DNA of 64,000 bases from an uncultured Sulfurimonas sp. (GCF_963662755.1 NZ_OY759725.1:1-64000); one strand, 5' to 3'; shown: positions 8,245 through 18,072, numbered from the stretch's first letter. The notes: generated by a model not told the origin, from the sequence alone. Program-made: numbers and translations.

Positions 8245-10500
8245 ATGGCTACTACAAAATTAATTGGTAGAGTTGAAGTCTCTATCGGGGATGTAAAAAT
8301 TGTTGATGTTAATGGTAATCTGCGTGGAGCTGATTATGGTGGTTTGATGTATGAGGGTGAACAAGTTTATAGTGCTGATGCAAATGCTTTGTTTCAGATA
8401 AAATACTTGTCACTTCCAGAAGCTACCGCTTATGATGGTGTATTTAGAGTTTTAGCAGATGGTTCGGTTATATCTGGACTTGAAGGAAATGAAAATTACT
8501 TCGGAGATGACATTGACTTTATGGAAACAGCAGCGGGTAATGAAGGAGCACAAGGAAGTTCTGCTTTCTTAGAAGAAGTTCCTTTAGATGAGTCGTCGCT
8601 CTTAGAATTTAATAGGGGTGTAGATGATACAAACTTTGGTTCAAATATTGTAAACTTTGGTGGAGTGTCAGAAACTGATTTTACTCCTCCGGTTATTACA
8701 TCACAGAGTGATATTATTTTTGATGAAAATAATCCAAATGCTGTAATGACGATAACTGCTACAGATACAAGTGCTTTAACATTTAGTATCTCTGGTGCGG
8801 ATAGTGCTTTATTTAGTATTGACTCAAATAGTGGTGAATTAAGATTTAACAATGCACCAAACTATGAAAACCCATTGGATGCTGGTGCTAATAATGAATA
8901 CAATATATTAGTAACAGTTACAGATGCTCTTGGTAATTTCACAACTCAAGCACTCTCTATCAACATAAACAATCTTAATGACAATATGCCAACAGCAAAT
9001 GATGCAAATGCTAGTGCGACTGAAGATGTGTATGATGACATTAACGCTCAACTATCAGGCGAAGATGCTGATGGTAACGAGATAAGATATGAGTTAGTGT
9101 CTGGTCTTGGAGAAGATGAAGGTAATTTAACTTTTTCTTCTGATGGTAGTTACACTTACAATGTAGGACATGACTTCCAAGATTTAGGAGAGGGAGAAAC
9201 AAGAGAGGTTACTTTTACATATAAAACCGTAGAAGTTGGACCTCCTCTTTCTGAACCTTCAGATGCTGGGCCATTTGAGAGTGAAGTTGCTACAGTTACT
9301 ATTTTAGTTACTGGTACAAATGATGCACCTGTGGCAATGGCAGAAAATATTACTAAAATTGCTGATCATGTTGAAGTTACTATAAGTCCTGATGATCCGG
9401 CAAATAGTTACTATTATGGAGCAGGTGGTTGGTATCAAATTGTTCAAGATGGAGATGGGGATTATGGTGTAAACCAACTTAATATAACTCAACCTGATAG
9501 TAATTCAGAGATAGATAGCTTGGGAGCAAATGAACATATAGTCTTTACCTTTGCTCAACCTGTTACATCAGCAGATATATCTTATGCTAACTTTGACTCT
9601 GATGATAATGCTTCATATAGACTCTTTATGAATGGACATCCTGTTACAGGCAAAATTTATAATGAGCCAAATGGAACACTATCTGTTGAAAGTGGAGTTG
9701 AGTTTAATGCAATAGTAATATATGCAGAAGAAGCTGATGGATGCCCTTTATTTAATTGGACAGATTTCCAAGTATCTAATGTAGTTGGATATAGTGAAGT
9801 TGATACTATGCTTCCATTTGTTATAGATGATAGTATGTTATTAGCTAATGATACAGATGTTGAAGGAGATGCATTAAGTATAGGTCTTGTAGATGGAAGA
9901 CTTCTAGATGCAAGTGGAGTAGAAATTGGTAGTGTTGCTATCAATGATGATGGTGACATTCAAGTTACTCCTAATTCTGATGTTGATTTTGATGCAAGTG
10001 TAGGTGCTTATGCAAACTTTGCTTATGTAGTTAGTGATGAAGATGGTGCTAGTAGCCAAGAGGTTACTGCAACTATTGATTTAGAAGTTGGAAGTGTTGT
10101 TGGTACTCAAGTTGGTTATATTGCTGATGGAGCACAAGAGTTTATAATTGGTACAGATGCAGATGCAGCTGATGCTCTGTCAAATAATGTACTAAGTGTT
10201 AGCGATGCTCTTGATTTATCTAATGTATCAGCGATAAACACTATTGATTTAGATGAAGATGCTACTGTAAGTGGTAGTGGCGAGTTAGGTCATATTACCG
10301 CAGCAGACGTTTTAGATGCTACTGATATAGACAACACTTTAGTTATTCAATCTTCTGGAAATGCTTATGATCAAGTTAATGTTCATGAGTCATTTGGTGA
10401 AGCAAATACAGTATTCAATGATGGACAATGGTATGCAGAGTACAGCTCCGATGGTGCTACTCTTTTAGTTGAAATTGATCCTCCGATTGACGCTGTATAA
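8245..10500 (+). CDS. LapA-type surface adhesin 1, type I secretion substrate
   Basis: The 751-residue protein starts at ATG 8245, directly after GGAGG; an upstream in-frame ATG at 8188 lies inside a promoter repeat and is unlikely. Residues 1-125 form an N-terminal retention module with TAAG at 95-98, the position and motif cut by LapG in LapA. A cadherin-like domain (about 155-255), a VCBS-type repeat ending GTNDAP (about 255-355), a 150-residue module shared with adhesin 2 (about 360-510) and another cadherin-like domain follow. The C-terminus (INTIDLDEDATVSGSG, then ITAADVLDATD) matches VC_A0849-type secretion signals. There are no RTX nonapeptides. The protein is acidic, with almost no cysteine. 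It is likely held in the outer-membrane channel encoded at 22.4 kb. Confidence 0.85.
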   Translation: MATTKLIGRVEVSIGDVKIVDVNGNLRGADYGGLMYEGEQVYSADANALFQIKYLSLPEATAYDGVFRVLADGSVISGLEGNENYFGDDIDFMETAAGNEGAQGSSAFLEEVPLDESSLLEFNRGVDDTNFGSNIVNFGGVSETDFTPPVITSQSDIIFDENNPNAVMTITATDTSALTFSISGADSALFSIDSNSGELRFNNAPNYENPLDAGANNEYNILVTVTDALGNFTTQALSININNLNDNMPTANDANASATEDVYDDINAQLSGEDADGNEIRYELVSGLGEDEGNLTFSSDGSYTYNVGHDFQDLGEGETREVTFTYKTVEVGPPLSEPSDAGPFESEVATVTILVTGTNDAPVAMAENITKIADHVEVTISPDDPANSYYYGAGGWYQIVQDGDGDYGVNQLNITQPDSNSEIDSLGANEHIVFTFAQPVTSADISYANFDSDDNASYRLFMNGHPVTGKIYNEPNGTLSVESGVEFNAIVIYAEEADGCPLFNWTDFQVSNVVGYSEVDTMLPFVIDDSMLLANDTDVEGDALSIGLVDGRLLDASGVEIGSVAINDDGDIQVTPNSDVDFDASVGAYANFAYVVSDEDGASSQEVTATIDLEVGSVVGTQVGYIADGAQEFIIGTDADAADALSNNVLSVSDALDLSNVSAINTIDLDEDATVSGSGELGHITAADVLDATDIDNTLVIQSSGNAYDQVNVHESFGEANTVFNDGQWYAEYSSDGATLLVEIDPPIDAV

Positions 10501-10515
10501 ACAATCTTTATATTT

Positions 10516-10544
10516 CCCCATACGCTTTTAGTATGGGGATTTTT
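10516..10544 (+). terminator. Rho-independent terminator after adhesin 1
   Basis: CCCCATAC (10516-10523) and GTATGGGG (10531-10538) form an 8-bp stem with a 7-base loop, followed by ATTTTT. It separates the two adhesin genes into different transcripts. Confidence 0.9.
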
Positions 10545-10583
10545 CAATCACATTTATATCTAAAAATAACATTTAAACAAAAA

Positions 10584-10643
10584 CGATACTTAAGTACTAT
10601 AAATGAGTTAATATTATTTATAGTTAATACTAAAGTACTATTT
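10584..10643 (+). promoter_or_regulatory. Pair of 19-bp direct repeats upstream of adhesin 2
   Basis: CGATACTTAAGTACTATAA (10584-10602) and TAATACTAAAGTACTATTT (10625-10643) match the repeats before adhesin 1 at the core ATAC-N2-AAGTACTAT. The period is again 41 bp, and the last copy again ends 56 bp before the ATG at 10699. Conservation of the core while flanking bases differ argues for selection rather than a recent copy. Confidence 0.7.
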
Positions 10644-10658
10644 AAATCTAAAAAAATG

Positions 10659-10696
10659 AATGTTATCATATATGTACACTAAATTATGGAGGTGTG
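10659..10696 (+). repeat. 38-bp leader identical to that of the first adhesin
   Basis: Identical over 38 bases to 8205-8242, whereas the bases between this leader and the 19-bp repeats differ. It carries the ribosome site GGAGG for ATG 10699. Confidence 0.85.
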
Positions 10697-10698
10697 TT

Positions 10699-13600
10699 AT
10701 GGCTACTGGTAAAAGTATTGGGACAGTTCAAGTCTCGGTTGGGAATGTTAGATTAGTTGATACGAATGGTAATCTTAGAGATGCCACGTATAATGGAGAA
10801 ATGTTCGAAGGCGAACAAATTTATAGTGATGATGCAAATGCATTGTTTCAGATAAAATATGCAGAACTGCCAGAAGCTACGGCTTATGATGGAATATTTA
10901 GAGTCTTAGCTGATGGTTCAGTTATTTCAGGGCTAGATGGCAATGAAAATATGTTTGGTGATGATATCGACTTTATGGAAACTGCAGCGGGTAATGAAGG
11001 GGCAGAAGGAAGTTCTGCTTTCTTAGAAGAAGTACCTGTTGATGAATCATCACTTTTAGGATTTGGTAGAGATGCAGATGAAGCTGGTTTTGGCGATGGA
11101 GAAGCTGGTTTAGGTGATGAGTCTAATGCAGATCCATTTAATGACCAACCTGAAGTTGCTAATGTAACTGTTGGTGATGGAGAAGCTCTTGTTTATGAGT
11201 CTATGGATGCAAATGGCGAAGATGGAACAGCAAATGATGTTGAAACATCATTAACGGGTACTTTAGTTGCTCTAGATGATGATGCAAACGATACTCATGT
11301 ATTTGATACAAGTGAATTAGTAGTAACTTCAACTGATGTTGACCCTAGTGCGATTAGCGTATCTAGCTTCACTCTTACAAATAATGAACATGGAGATGAC
11401 ACTCCAAACTCAGCAGATTTTGAAATAGTAGGTAACTTTAATGCTCTAGGAGCAGGAGAAAAAGCTACTCTTACATTTACATATACTGCAACAGATGACA
11501 ACTCACTTGTAAATCAACCAAATCAATCAGATGTAGCTACTTATACTATTATAGTTACAGGTACAAATGATCAACCTATAGTTAGCAATATAAGCTTTGG
11601 TAGCACTTATGATAATGATAGCTGGTTTGCTCAAGACAATGGACTTACTATCGTTGGATATGATAATGATGGTTCAGTTGTAACTCCTACCGTAAATGAT
11701 GGAGGTTTAGGAATAGGTGAGGGCAGATGGGAAAACTCTCAAGTAAATGATGAAATTTCTTTTCAAAATGGTCGCACTGCAGAATCAATATCATTTGAAT
11801 TTGATACTACTTACAATAGTGCTACTGTAGAATTATCTAGTTTTCATGGTGGAAGACACTCTTCTGAAAAAGTAGAATGGACTGCATACAACAATGGTGA
11901 AGTTGTTGATAGCGGAGTATTTTCTGCTCCAAGAGGTACTGACACATCATCATTTACAATTCGCTCAGGAGTAGATTTTGACTCTATTAGCGTTCAACCA
12001 CCACTTGATTGGCAAAGTGACAGCTTTTTTGTTAAATCTTTAAGTGTTGCAAATGTAGTTTTTGAAACATTTACAGAGTATGACGTTCCTGGAGTTGATG
12101 ATACTGCTAATGAACCTCTTACTTCTATTACAGGTATTATTGATACTGTAACAGATGATGATGTAAATGATACACATACTTACGAAGTAGTCGCAGGTAG
12201 TATCATGGTAAATGGTGAAGTTGTAGAAAATTCTTTAGTTAATATTACAAATAACGAGGGAGTTTGGCAATATACAGTTGAGGGAGATTTTAACTACTTA
12301 AATGCAAATGAACTTGCAACAGTTACATTTGATTATGTAGCTATTGATGATAGTGGTGTTGGTGCAGGAGATGCACACAATGAATCATCAGTATCAGAAC
12401 CTGCAACTATTAGTGTTCAAATAGTAGGTACAAATGATCAACCAATTGTTTACAATGAAGTTAGAGGAATTGGTGGAGAAGATTCATTAATCTATGAACC
12501 TAGAGGAATTGGTGGAGAAGATTCATCATTAATCTATGAAACTACTGATATGGATTCTACTGATAGTAACAATGATGGAATTCTTAGAAATGATGAGGGA
12601 AGCACTAGAGTAGTTGGCTCTTTGATGGTTAGCGATGCTGATGATGATGCTACTCATACATTTAGACAAGTTAATGGTTCTGAATCAAGTAGTAATAGCT
12701 TGATTGATATAAATAGTATTGATATTGATGTAAATAGTAATGGCTCATACAGTATGAGAGGTGATTTTACTTCTTTAGCTGCAGGTGAGACAGCTACTAT
12801 TACATTCCAATATGTAGCAGATGACAATGTAGATTCTATAGGAGAAGCTTCAACAAGTGAGCCTAAAATAGTTTCTATTACTATCACAGGTACAAATGAT
12901 CAACCTGTTGTAGAAAACATTAACTTAAATGATGCTTCATATAACAATAGCAATTGGCAAGATGCAGACAATGGTATAAGCATCTCGGCTTATGACTTTA
13001 GAGGTCGCCCAGCATCAGTAAACTATGATAATGAAGGTTTAGGTGTTAACTCTCCAGGACGAGATATGGGAGAGATTGAAGATGGTTGGAGTGGATCTGA
13101 GGCTATAGTATTTGATTTTGATAGTGCTATGTCTAGTGTGACTATGGAACTAGCAAACATCGGAAACCACTACTCTTCTGAAGAAGTACAGTGGATAGCA
13201 TATAAAGATGGAGTAGAAGTAGATAGAGGATCTTATGAAACTCCAAATCACAATCATACAAGTACGAGAGCTTTTACTATTGACCCAGATACTGACTTTG
13301 ACTCTTTAAGAGTAGAGCCTATGACTGGAAATGGTCAATATGATAACTTCTATATTAAATCTTTAGATGTTTCAAGAGCAATCTATGAAACAAATTCAGA
13401 AGTTGATGTTATTGGAGTTGATGATACTTCTAGTGAAGCTGGAAACACTTTTAGCGGAGTATTAACTGCGACAGATGAAGATGCAAATGATACACCTACT
13501 TTCAATCTTGTTCAAGGTAGTGTTGAAGTAAATGATGTTTCTTCTCAAGATGTAAGTGTAGTTGTCAATCAAGATGGTACATATAATGTATCTGGAGACT

Positions 13601-16600
13601 TTGGTTATCTTGCAGCAGGTGAGACAGCTGTGGTTACATTTGACTATGTAGCTAATGATAATAGATACGATGCAAATGGTGAACCTTCTCAAAGTGAACC
13701 AAAAACACTTACTATGACTATTAGCGGTACAAATGATAAACCTGTTATTACAGATATCAATGCTAATGGCGAAGCATCTAATACATATACATATACAAAT
13801 AATGATGATATGAATATACCAGAAAATGGTTCAAGCGGAATGATAGAGTCTTACATAGAAGTTGGTGATAATGCAACTATTGAAGATTTAAATGTTCAAC
13901 TTGATTTAACTCATACTTGGGATGGAGACCTTGAAATAAGTTTGATTGCTCCAGATGGTACTCAAATAATGTTGTCAAATAATAGAGGCGGAAGTAGTGA
14001 TAATTTTATTGATACTGTTTTTGATGATGAAGCCGATCAAAATATTGCTTCTGGTAGTGCTCCATTTAATGGAACTTTTTCTCCTGATGGTGATTTGTCT
14101 GTACTAGATGGTATGGATACACAAGGTACATGGACTCTACGTATAGATGATCAAGCGGGTGGAGATGCTGGTATGTTAGATTACTGGTCTTTACATTTCA
14201 ATACTGCTAATGGTGGAGAAGTAATCTATGAATCTCACGATTACACAGATGTACCTAATGTTGAAGATACTCAAGAAGATGTTTCTACAACATTTACAGG
14301 TGTTATAGACACTGTAGTAGATGCTGATGTAAATGATACACACTCTTATGAGGTAGTTGATGGAACTGTTATGGTTAATGGAGTTTTAGCTGATCCTTCA
14401 CTAGCAACTGTATCATTTAATGAAACTACTCAAAATTGGGAATACACAGTACAAGGCGACTTTAACTATCTTACTGTTGGTGAGAGAGCTACTGTAACAT
14501 TTGATTATGTAGCTATTGATAGTAGCGGTGTAGGTAGCGGAGATGCAAACAATGAAAATTCAGTATCAGAACCTGCAACGATAAGAGTAACATTTACAGG
14601 TACAAATGATCAACCTATAGTTACAGACATAGATGCAAACAATGGTTCTGCTGTTTATGAATCTCATGATGCAGTAGATTTTATTGGTGCAGATGATACA
14701 AAAGCAGATGTTCTTACTACATTTACAGGTGTTATAAATACTGTAACTGATGATGATGCAAACGACACTCATACTTACGAACTAGTTGATGGTTCAGTTA
14801 TGGTTGATGGAGTAGCGGTTGATTCTTCAATGGTTGAGGTTTCTTTTAATCAAGCTACTCAAAATTGGGAATACACAGTACAAGGCGACTTTAACTACAT
14901 GGATGCAGGTCAAAATGCTACTGTAACATTTGAGTATGTAGCTGTTGATAGTAGTGGTGTAGGTGCTGGAGATGCAAACAATGAAACTTCAGTTTCAGAA
15001 CCTGCAACTGTTACATTGGTACTTACAGGTACAAATGATCAACCAGTTATAGAATCAGTTACAACTGACAATATCATGGAACCTAACTTAACAGGTCTAT
15101 TTGATATCTTTGGTAATGAAATACCAGAAGATTCTTTAATCTCAGGACAATTAAGTGAAGTTGTTTCAGATGATGATGCAAATAGCACTTACTCTTTTGT
15201 AGAACAAGGAAGCTACAACTTCGGTCAATGGGCTCCTGTATTTGCAAATGTTTCAGATACAAACGGTGTAATTGATTCAGATACATTCTTAAAACTAGAT
15301 GCTGATGGAAGTTACAAAGTTTATAATCCTGACTTTAACAATCTTGGAGCAGGGGAAAATGTAACTGTAAGCTTTGATGTTCAAGTGACAGACGGTACTA
15401 ATGATGCTAATGGAGAAACAGGAGTATCTGAAGCTAAAACTGTTACATTTACAGTTTCTGGTACAAATGATCAACCTGTAGCACATGATGTAAGAATGAT
15501 GAATCATGAAGCTTTAGGTGATAATGTTAATAATATCTATGGTAATTTTGCAGGCTCAGATGAAGATAGTAACGATCTTCTTACTTATGATGTTATTAGT
15601 ATGGATAGAAACGAACCTATCTCAGATATTGTAGGAGCTAATGGATTTGAAAGAGTTTATAATGTTCTATATGATGCAGATGGAAATGGTGCTTATGAGG
15701 GCAATGTTGATATAGCTGTAAAATTACCAAATGGTGTAAATTTAAGTGATATAGACATTACAGGTATCAAAGTACTCGGCGGACAATTCCTTCTTGAGGG
15801 TGATTTTAATGCACTACCAAGAAATGAAAGTCTAGTAGTTAAATTTTTATACAATGCTACTGATGACTCTGGTGTTGGCGCAGGAAATGCATACGATGAG
15901 GCTTCTGTTAGTGACTTAGGTATGGTAACACTTCGTGTAGTTGGAACTAATGATGTTGCACAACTAAGTGGAGACACTGCTGGTGGAATCCATGAAGATT
16001 CTCTTTTAGTTGAAGATGGTCAGTTAATCATCTCTGATTTAGATGCAGGCGAAGCACACTACCAAACTACATATAACTTTGAAGCTGGTGATTCTACATA
16101 TGCTAATTCACTTGGTGTATTTAGTATAGCTGCAGATGGAAGATGGACTTATCAACTTGACCATGCAAATCATGGAGCAGAAATCCAAGCTCTTAATGCT
16201 GGAACTGTTACTGAAGTATTTACAGTATATGCAGCAGATGGAACTGAGCAACAAGTTACTATAACTATAGAAGGTAGCAATGATGCTCCTACTATTACAT
16301 CTTCAGTTAGCGGTGCAACTGTTACTGAAAACGATGTTATAGATGGTGTAGTTACAGATGATACTGTTTTAGCTGATATAGATGCAACAGATGTTGATAA
16401 CTCACCATTGACTTATAGTATCATCGGTGGTAACTCTGCTGGATATTTTGAGATTAATGCTGATGGAGAGATCACTCTAAGTGCTTCTGGAGAGAGTGCA
16501 ATAGCAGCTAGTCTTGTAAATGATCAAACTTTTGATTTAGCTGTTGAGGTTTCAGATGGAGTTCTTAGTGATACTACAACAGTTTCAATAGTAGTAGATG

Positions 16601-18072
16601 ATAACTTTGTTGATATTCCTACTATTGATTTACCTGCATCTATGGATAGTGGTATCTCAGATAGCGATAACTTAACAAATGTTAACAATCCTGTCTTAGA
16701 CCTTGGAAATATTGCAACAGATGCACTTCAAGTTAGTATTATAGATGCTAGTTCAGAGATTCAAGCACAGGCTTCAAGAAGTTCAGTTACTGGAATATGG
16801 ATGGTAAATAATAATGGTGCTGGAGCTCTTTCTTATAGTGCTGGAGAGTGGACATTTACTCCTGATTCTAACTTGGCAGATGGTCCACATACATATACTG
16901 TTGTTGTAGTTGATGATGCTGGTAATGAAGATCACACAAGCTTATCACTTAACATAGACGCAGCAGCACCTACTATAGATACATCTAGTGTAGCTGATAG
17001 TGTTAATGAGACTTTAACTCATATCGGTCAAGTGGTAGCTGCAGATGCAAACGGACCTGTTACATTTGCGGTATCAGATACTAACTTTGTTATCGATGCA
17101 GATGGTAACTTAAGCTTTGCAGTAGATGCAAACGGTGTTCCGTTATTGTCTGACTATGAAGATGCAACTTCACATAGTGTTATGGTAACTGCTACAGATA
17201 GTGCAGGAAACACTTCAACTGAAACTGTTAACTTTGATGTAAATAATGTTACAGGAAATGTTGAAGCTACTCTTGGCGGACAAATAGTTTTACATACATT
17301 TGATAGTAATTATTGGTATGGATGGTATACAGGAGATAGCAATGATGGTTGGAGTGTTCGTGGTGGTGAACATGATGGTTTAAGTGGACGAGGTGCACTT
17401 GGTTGGTTTGATGGAAGAAATAATACAGCATCACATGACTTTAGCTTAGACGATCAAGCTGGACAAACTGTAACAATCAAAGTTGAAGTTGATCTTGATA
17501 GTTTTGAAGGTAATGATGAGTTTGTTATGAGTGTTTATGATGGACATAGTTCAAGTGCAAATGATCTTTTAGCAACTCAAACAACTCACTCTGATGGAAC
17601 TATGAGTTTAGACTTTGTTGTTCCAAATGATGGCGACTTTAAAGTTGTATTTTCAACTGATCATATGGAAAATAATTCTGATGCATGGAAAATTGACAAC
17701 TTTGAGATAATAGGTCAAGGCGAAAAAGTTCTTAGCTTCGATAGTCCTACTGAAGGTACTATTGACTTATCATCTTACTTAGCTCAAGATAACGATACTG
17801 AGGGAGGTACAGCAGACTCTATAGATACTATAGATTTAAATGAAGCTACTTCTTTAAATATCTCTATTGAGGATGTTTTAGATGTTGCGAACAACAACGA
17901 GTTACGCATCACATCTGATGGTGGCGATGACAATAGCGTTACTTTAGATGCTAACATTACTCAAGTTGCAGATCAAAGTGCAGCTCCAGATGGTTTTACT
18001 ACTTATGAAGGTAGTAATGGTACAGAAACAGTTCTTCTTACTATAGAAGATAACATTACAGTTGAATACTAG
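10699..18072 (+). CDS. Giant LapA-type adhesin 2 (2457 aa), type I secretion substrate
   Basis: It starts at ATG 10699 after GGAGG. Residues 1-130 repeat the retention module of adhesin 1, with TAAG again at 95-98. A long array of VCBS/cadherin-type repeats follows, most ending in GTNDQP. It is interrupted by two copies of a module of about 165 residues (about 294-460 and 735-900), a proprotein-convertase P-domain-like segment (about 1020-1170: LTHTWDGDLEISLIAPDGT, then TWTLRIDDQAGGDAG) and two close VCBS copies (about 1180-1450). Near the end are cadherin and Ig-like domains and a jelly-roll-like domain (about 2195-2350). The C-terminus (DSIDTIDLNEATSLNISIED) is a type I secretion signal. 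No RTX nonapeptides were found. The protein is very acidic, consistent with calcium-bound extracellular repeats. Likely role: surface attachment and biofilm. Confidence 0.9.
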   Translation: MATGKSIGTVQVSVGNVRLVDTNGNLRDATYNGEMFEGEQIYSDDANALFQIKYAELPEATAYDGIFRVLADGSVISGLDGNENMFGDDIDFMETAAGNEGAEGSSAFLEEVPVDESSLLGFGRDADEAGFGDGEAGLGDESNADPFNDQPEVANVTVGDGEALVYESMDANGEDGTANDVETSLTGTLVALDDDANDTHVFDTSELVVTSTDVDPSAISVSSFTLTNNEHGDDTPNSADFEIVGNFNALGAGEKATLTFTYTATDDNSLVNQPNQSDVATYTIIVTGTNDQPIVSNISFGSTYDNDSWFAQDNGLTIVGYDNDGSVVTPTVNDGGLGIGEGRWENSQVNDEISFQNGRTAESISFEFDTTYNSATVELSSFHGGRHSSEKVEWTAYNNGEVVDSGVFSAPRGTDTSSFTIRSGVDFDSISVQPPLDWQSDSFFVKSLSVANVVFETFTEYDVPGVDDTANEPLTSITGIIDTVTDDDVNDTHTYEVVAGSIMVNGEVVENSLVNITNNEGVWQYTVEGDFNYLNANELATVTFDYVAIDDSGVGAGDAHNESSVSEPATISVQIVGTNDQPIVYNEVRGIGGEDSLIYEPRGIGGEDSSLIYETTDMDSTDSNNDGILRNDEGSTRVVGSLMVSDADDDATHTFRQVNGSESSSNSLIDINSIDIDVNSNGSYSMRGDFTSLAAGETATITFQYVADDNVDSIGEASTSEPKIVSITITGTNDQPVVENINLNDASYNNSNWQDADNGISISAYDFRGRPASVNYDNEGLGVNSPGRDMGEIEDGWSGSEAIVFDFDSAMSSVTMELANIGNHYSSEEVQWIAYKDGVEVDRGSYETPNHNHTSTRAFTIDPDTDFDSLRVEPMTGNGQYDNFYIKSLDVSRAIYETNSEVDVIGVDDTSSEAGNTFSGVLTATDEDANDTPTFNLVQGSVEVNDVSSQDVSVVVNQDGTYNVSGDFGYLAAGETAVVTFDYVANDNRYDANGEPSQSEPKTLTMTISGTNDKPVITDINANGEASNTYTYTNNDDMNIPENGSSGMIESYIEVGDNATIEDLNVQLDLTHTWDGDLEISLIAPDGTQIMLSNNRGGSSDNFIDTVFDDEADQNIASGSAPFNGTFSPDGDLSVLDGMDTQGTWTLRIDDQAGGDAGMLDYWSLHFNTANGGEVIYESHDYTDVPNVEDTQEDVSTTFTGVIDTVVDADVNDTHSYEVVDGTVMVNGVLADPSLATVSFNETTQNWEYTVQGDFNYLTVGERATVTFDYVAIDSSGVGSGDANNENSVSEPATIRVTFTGTNDQPIVTDIDANNGSAVYESHDAVDFIGADDTKADVLTTFTGVINTVTDDDANDTHTYELVDGSVMVDGVAVDSSMVEVSFNQATQNWEYTVQGDFNYMDAGQNATVTFEYVAVDSSGVGAGDANNETSVSEPATVTLVLTGTNDQPVIESVTTDNIMEPNLTGLFDIFGNEIPEDSLISGQLSEVVSDDDANSTYSFVEQGSYNFGQWAPVFANVSDTNGVIDSDTFLKLDADGSYKVYNPDFNNLGAGENVTVSFDVQVTDGTNDANGETGVSEAKTVTFTVSGTNDQPVAHDVRMMNHEALGDNVNNIYGNFAGSDEDSNDLLTYDVISMDRNEPISDIVGANGFERVYNVLYDADGNGAYEGNVDIAVKLPNGVNLSDIDITGIKVLGGQFLLEGDFNALPRNESLVVKFLYNATDDSGVGAGNAYDEASVSDLGMVTLRVVGTNDVAQLSGDTAGGIHEDSLLVEDGQLIISDLDAGEAHYQTTYNFEAGDSTYANSLGVFSIAADGRWTYQLDHANHGAEIQALNAGTVTEVFTVYAADGTEQQVTITIEGSNDAPTITSSVSGATVTENDVIDGVVTDDTVLADIDATDVDNSPLTYSIIGGNSAGYFEINADGEITLSASGESAIAASLVNDQTFDLAVEVSDGVLSDTTTVSIVVDDNFVDIPTIDLPASMDSGISDSDNLTNVNNPVLDLGNIATDALQVSIIDASSEIQAQASRSSVTGIWMVNNNGAGALSYSAGEWTFTPDSNLADGPHTYTVVVVDDAGNEDHTSLSLNIDAAAPTIDTSSVADSVNETLTHIGQVVAADANGPVTFAVSDTNFVIDADGNLSFAVDANGVPLLSDYEDATSHSVMVTATDSAGNTSTETVNFDVNNVTGNVEATLGGQIVLHTFDSNYWYGWYTGDSNDGWSVRGGEHDGLSGRGALGWFDGRNNTASHDFSLDDQAGQTVTIKVEVDLDSFEGNDEFVMSVYDGHSSSANDLLATQTTHSDGTMSLDFVVPNDGDFKVVFSTDHMENNSDAWKIDNFEIIGQGEKVLSFDSPTEGTIDLSSYLAQDNDTEGGTADSIDTIDLNEATSLNISIEDVLDVANNNELRITSDGGDDNSVTLDANITQVADQSAAPDGFTTYEGSNGTETVLLTIEDNITVEY
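12462..12540 (+). repeat. Short in-frame tandem duplication inside adhesin 2
   Basis: A 39-base unit encoding RGIGGEDSLIYEP is followed at once by a second copy with three extra bases (RGIGGEDSSLIYE). It lies at the linker before a VCBS repeat and looks like a recent slippage or duplication. Confidence 0.85.

Noticed and set aside
10660..10698. Upstream in-frame ATG 10660 for adhesin 2
   Set aside because: It lies in the conserved 38-bp leader. The ATG at 10699 has the ribosome site.
11295..15977. Several reverse-strand ORFs of 60-94 codons within adhesin 2
   Set aside because: They are shadows of repetitive, acidic coding sequence and have biased composition and no ribosome sites.
10699..18072. 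Repeats in adhesin 2 as a CRISPR or DNA-level repeat array
   Set aside because: Repeats are protein domains of about 100 residues with diverged DNA, not short identical units with spacers.
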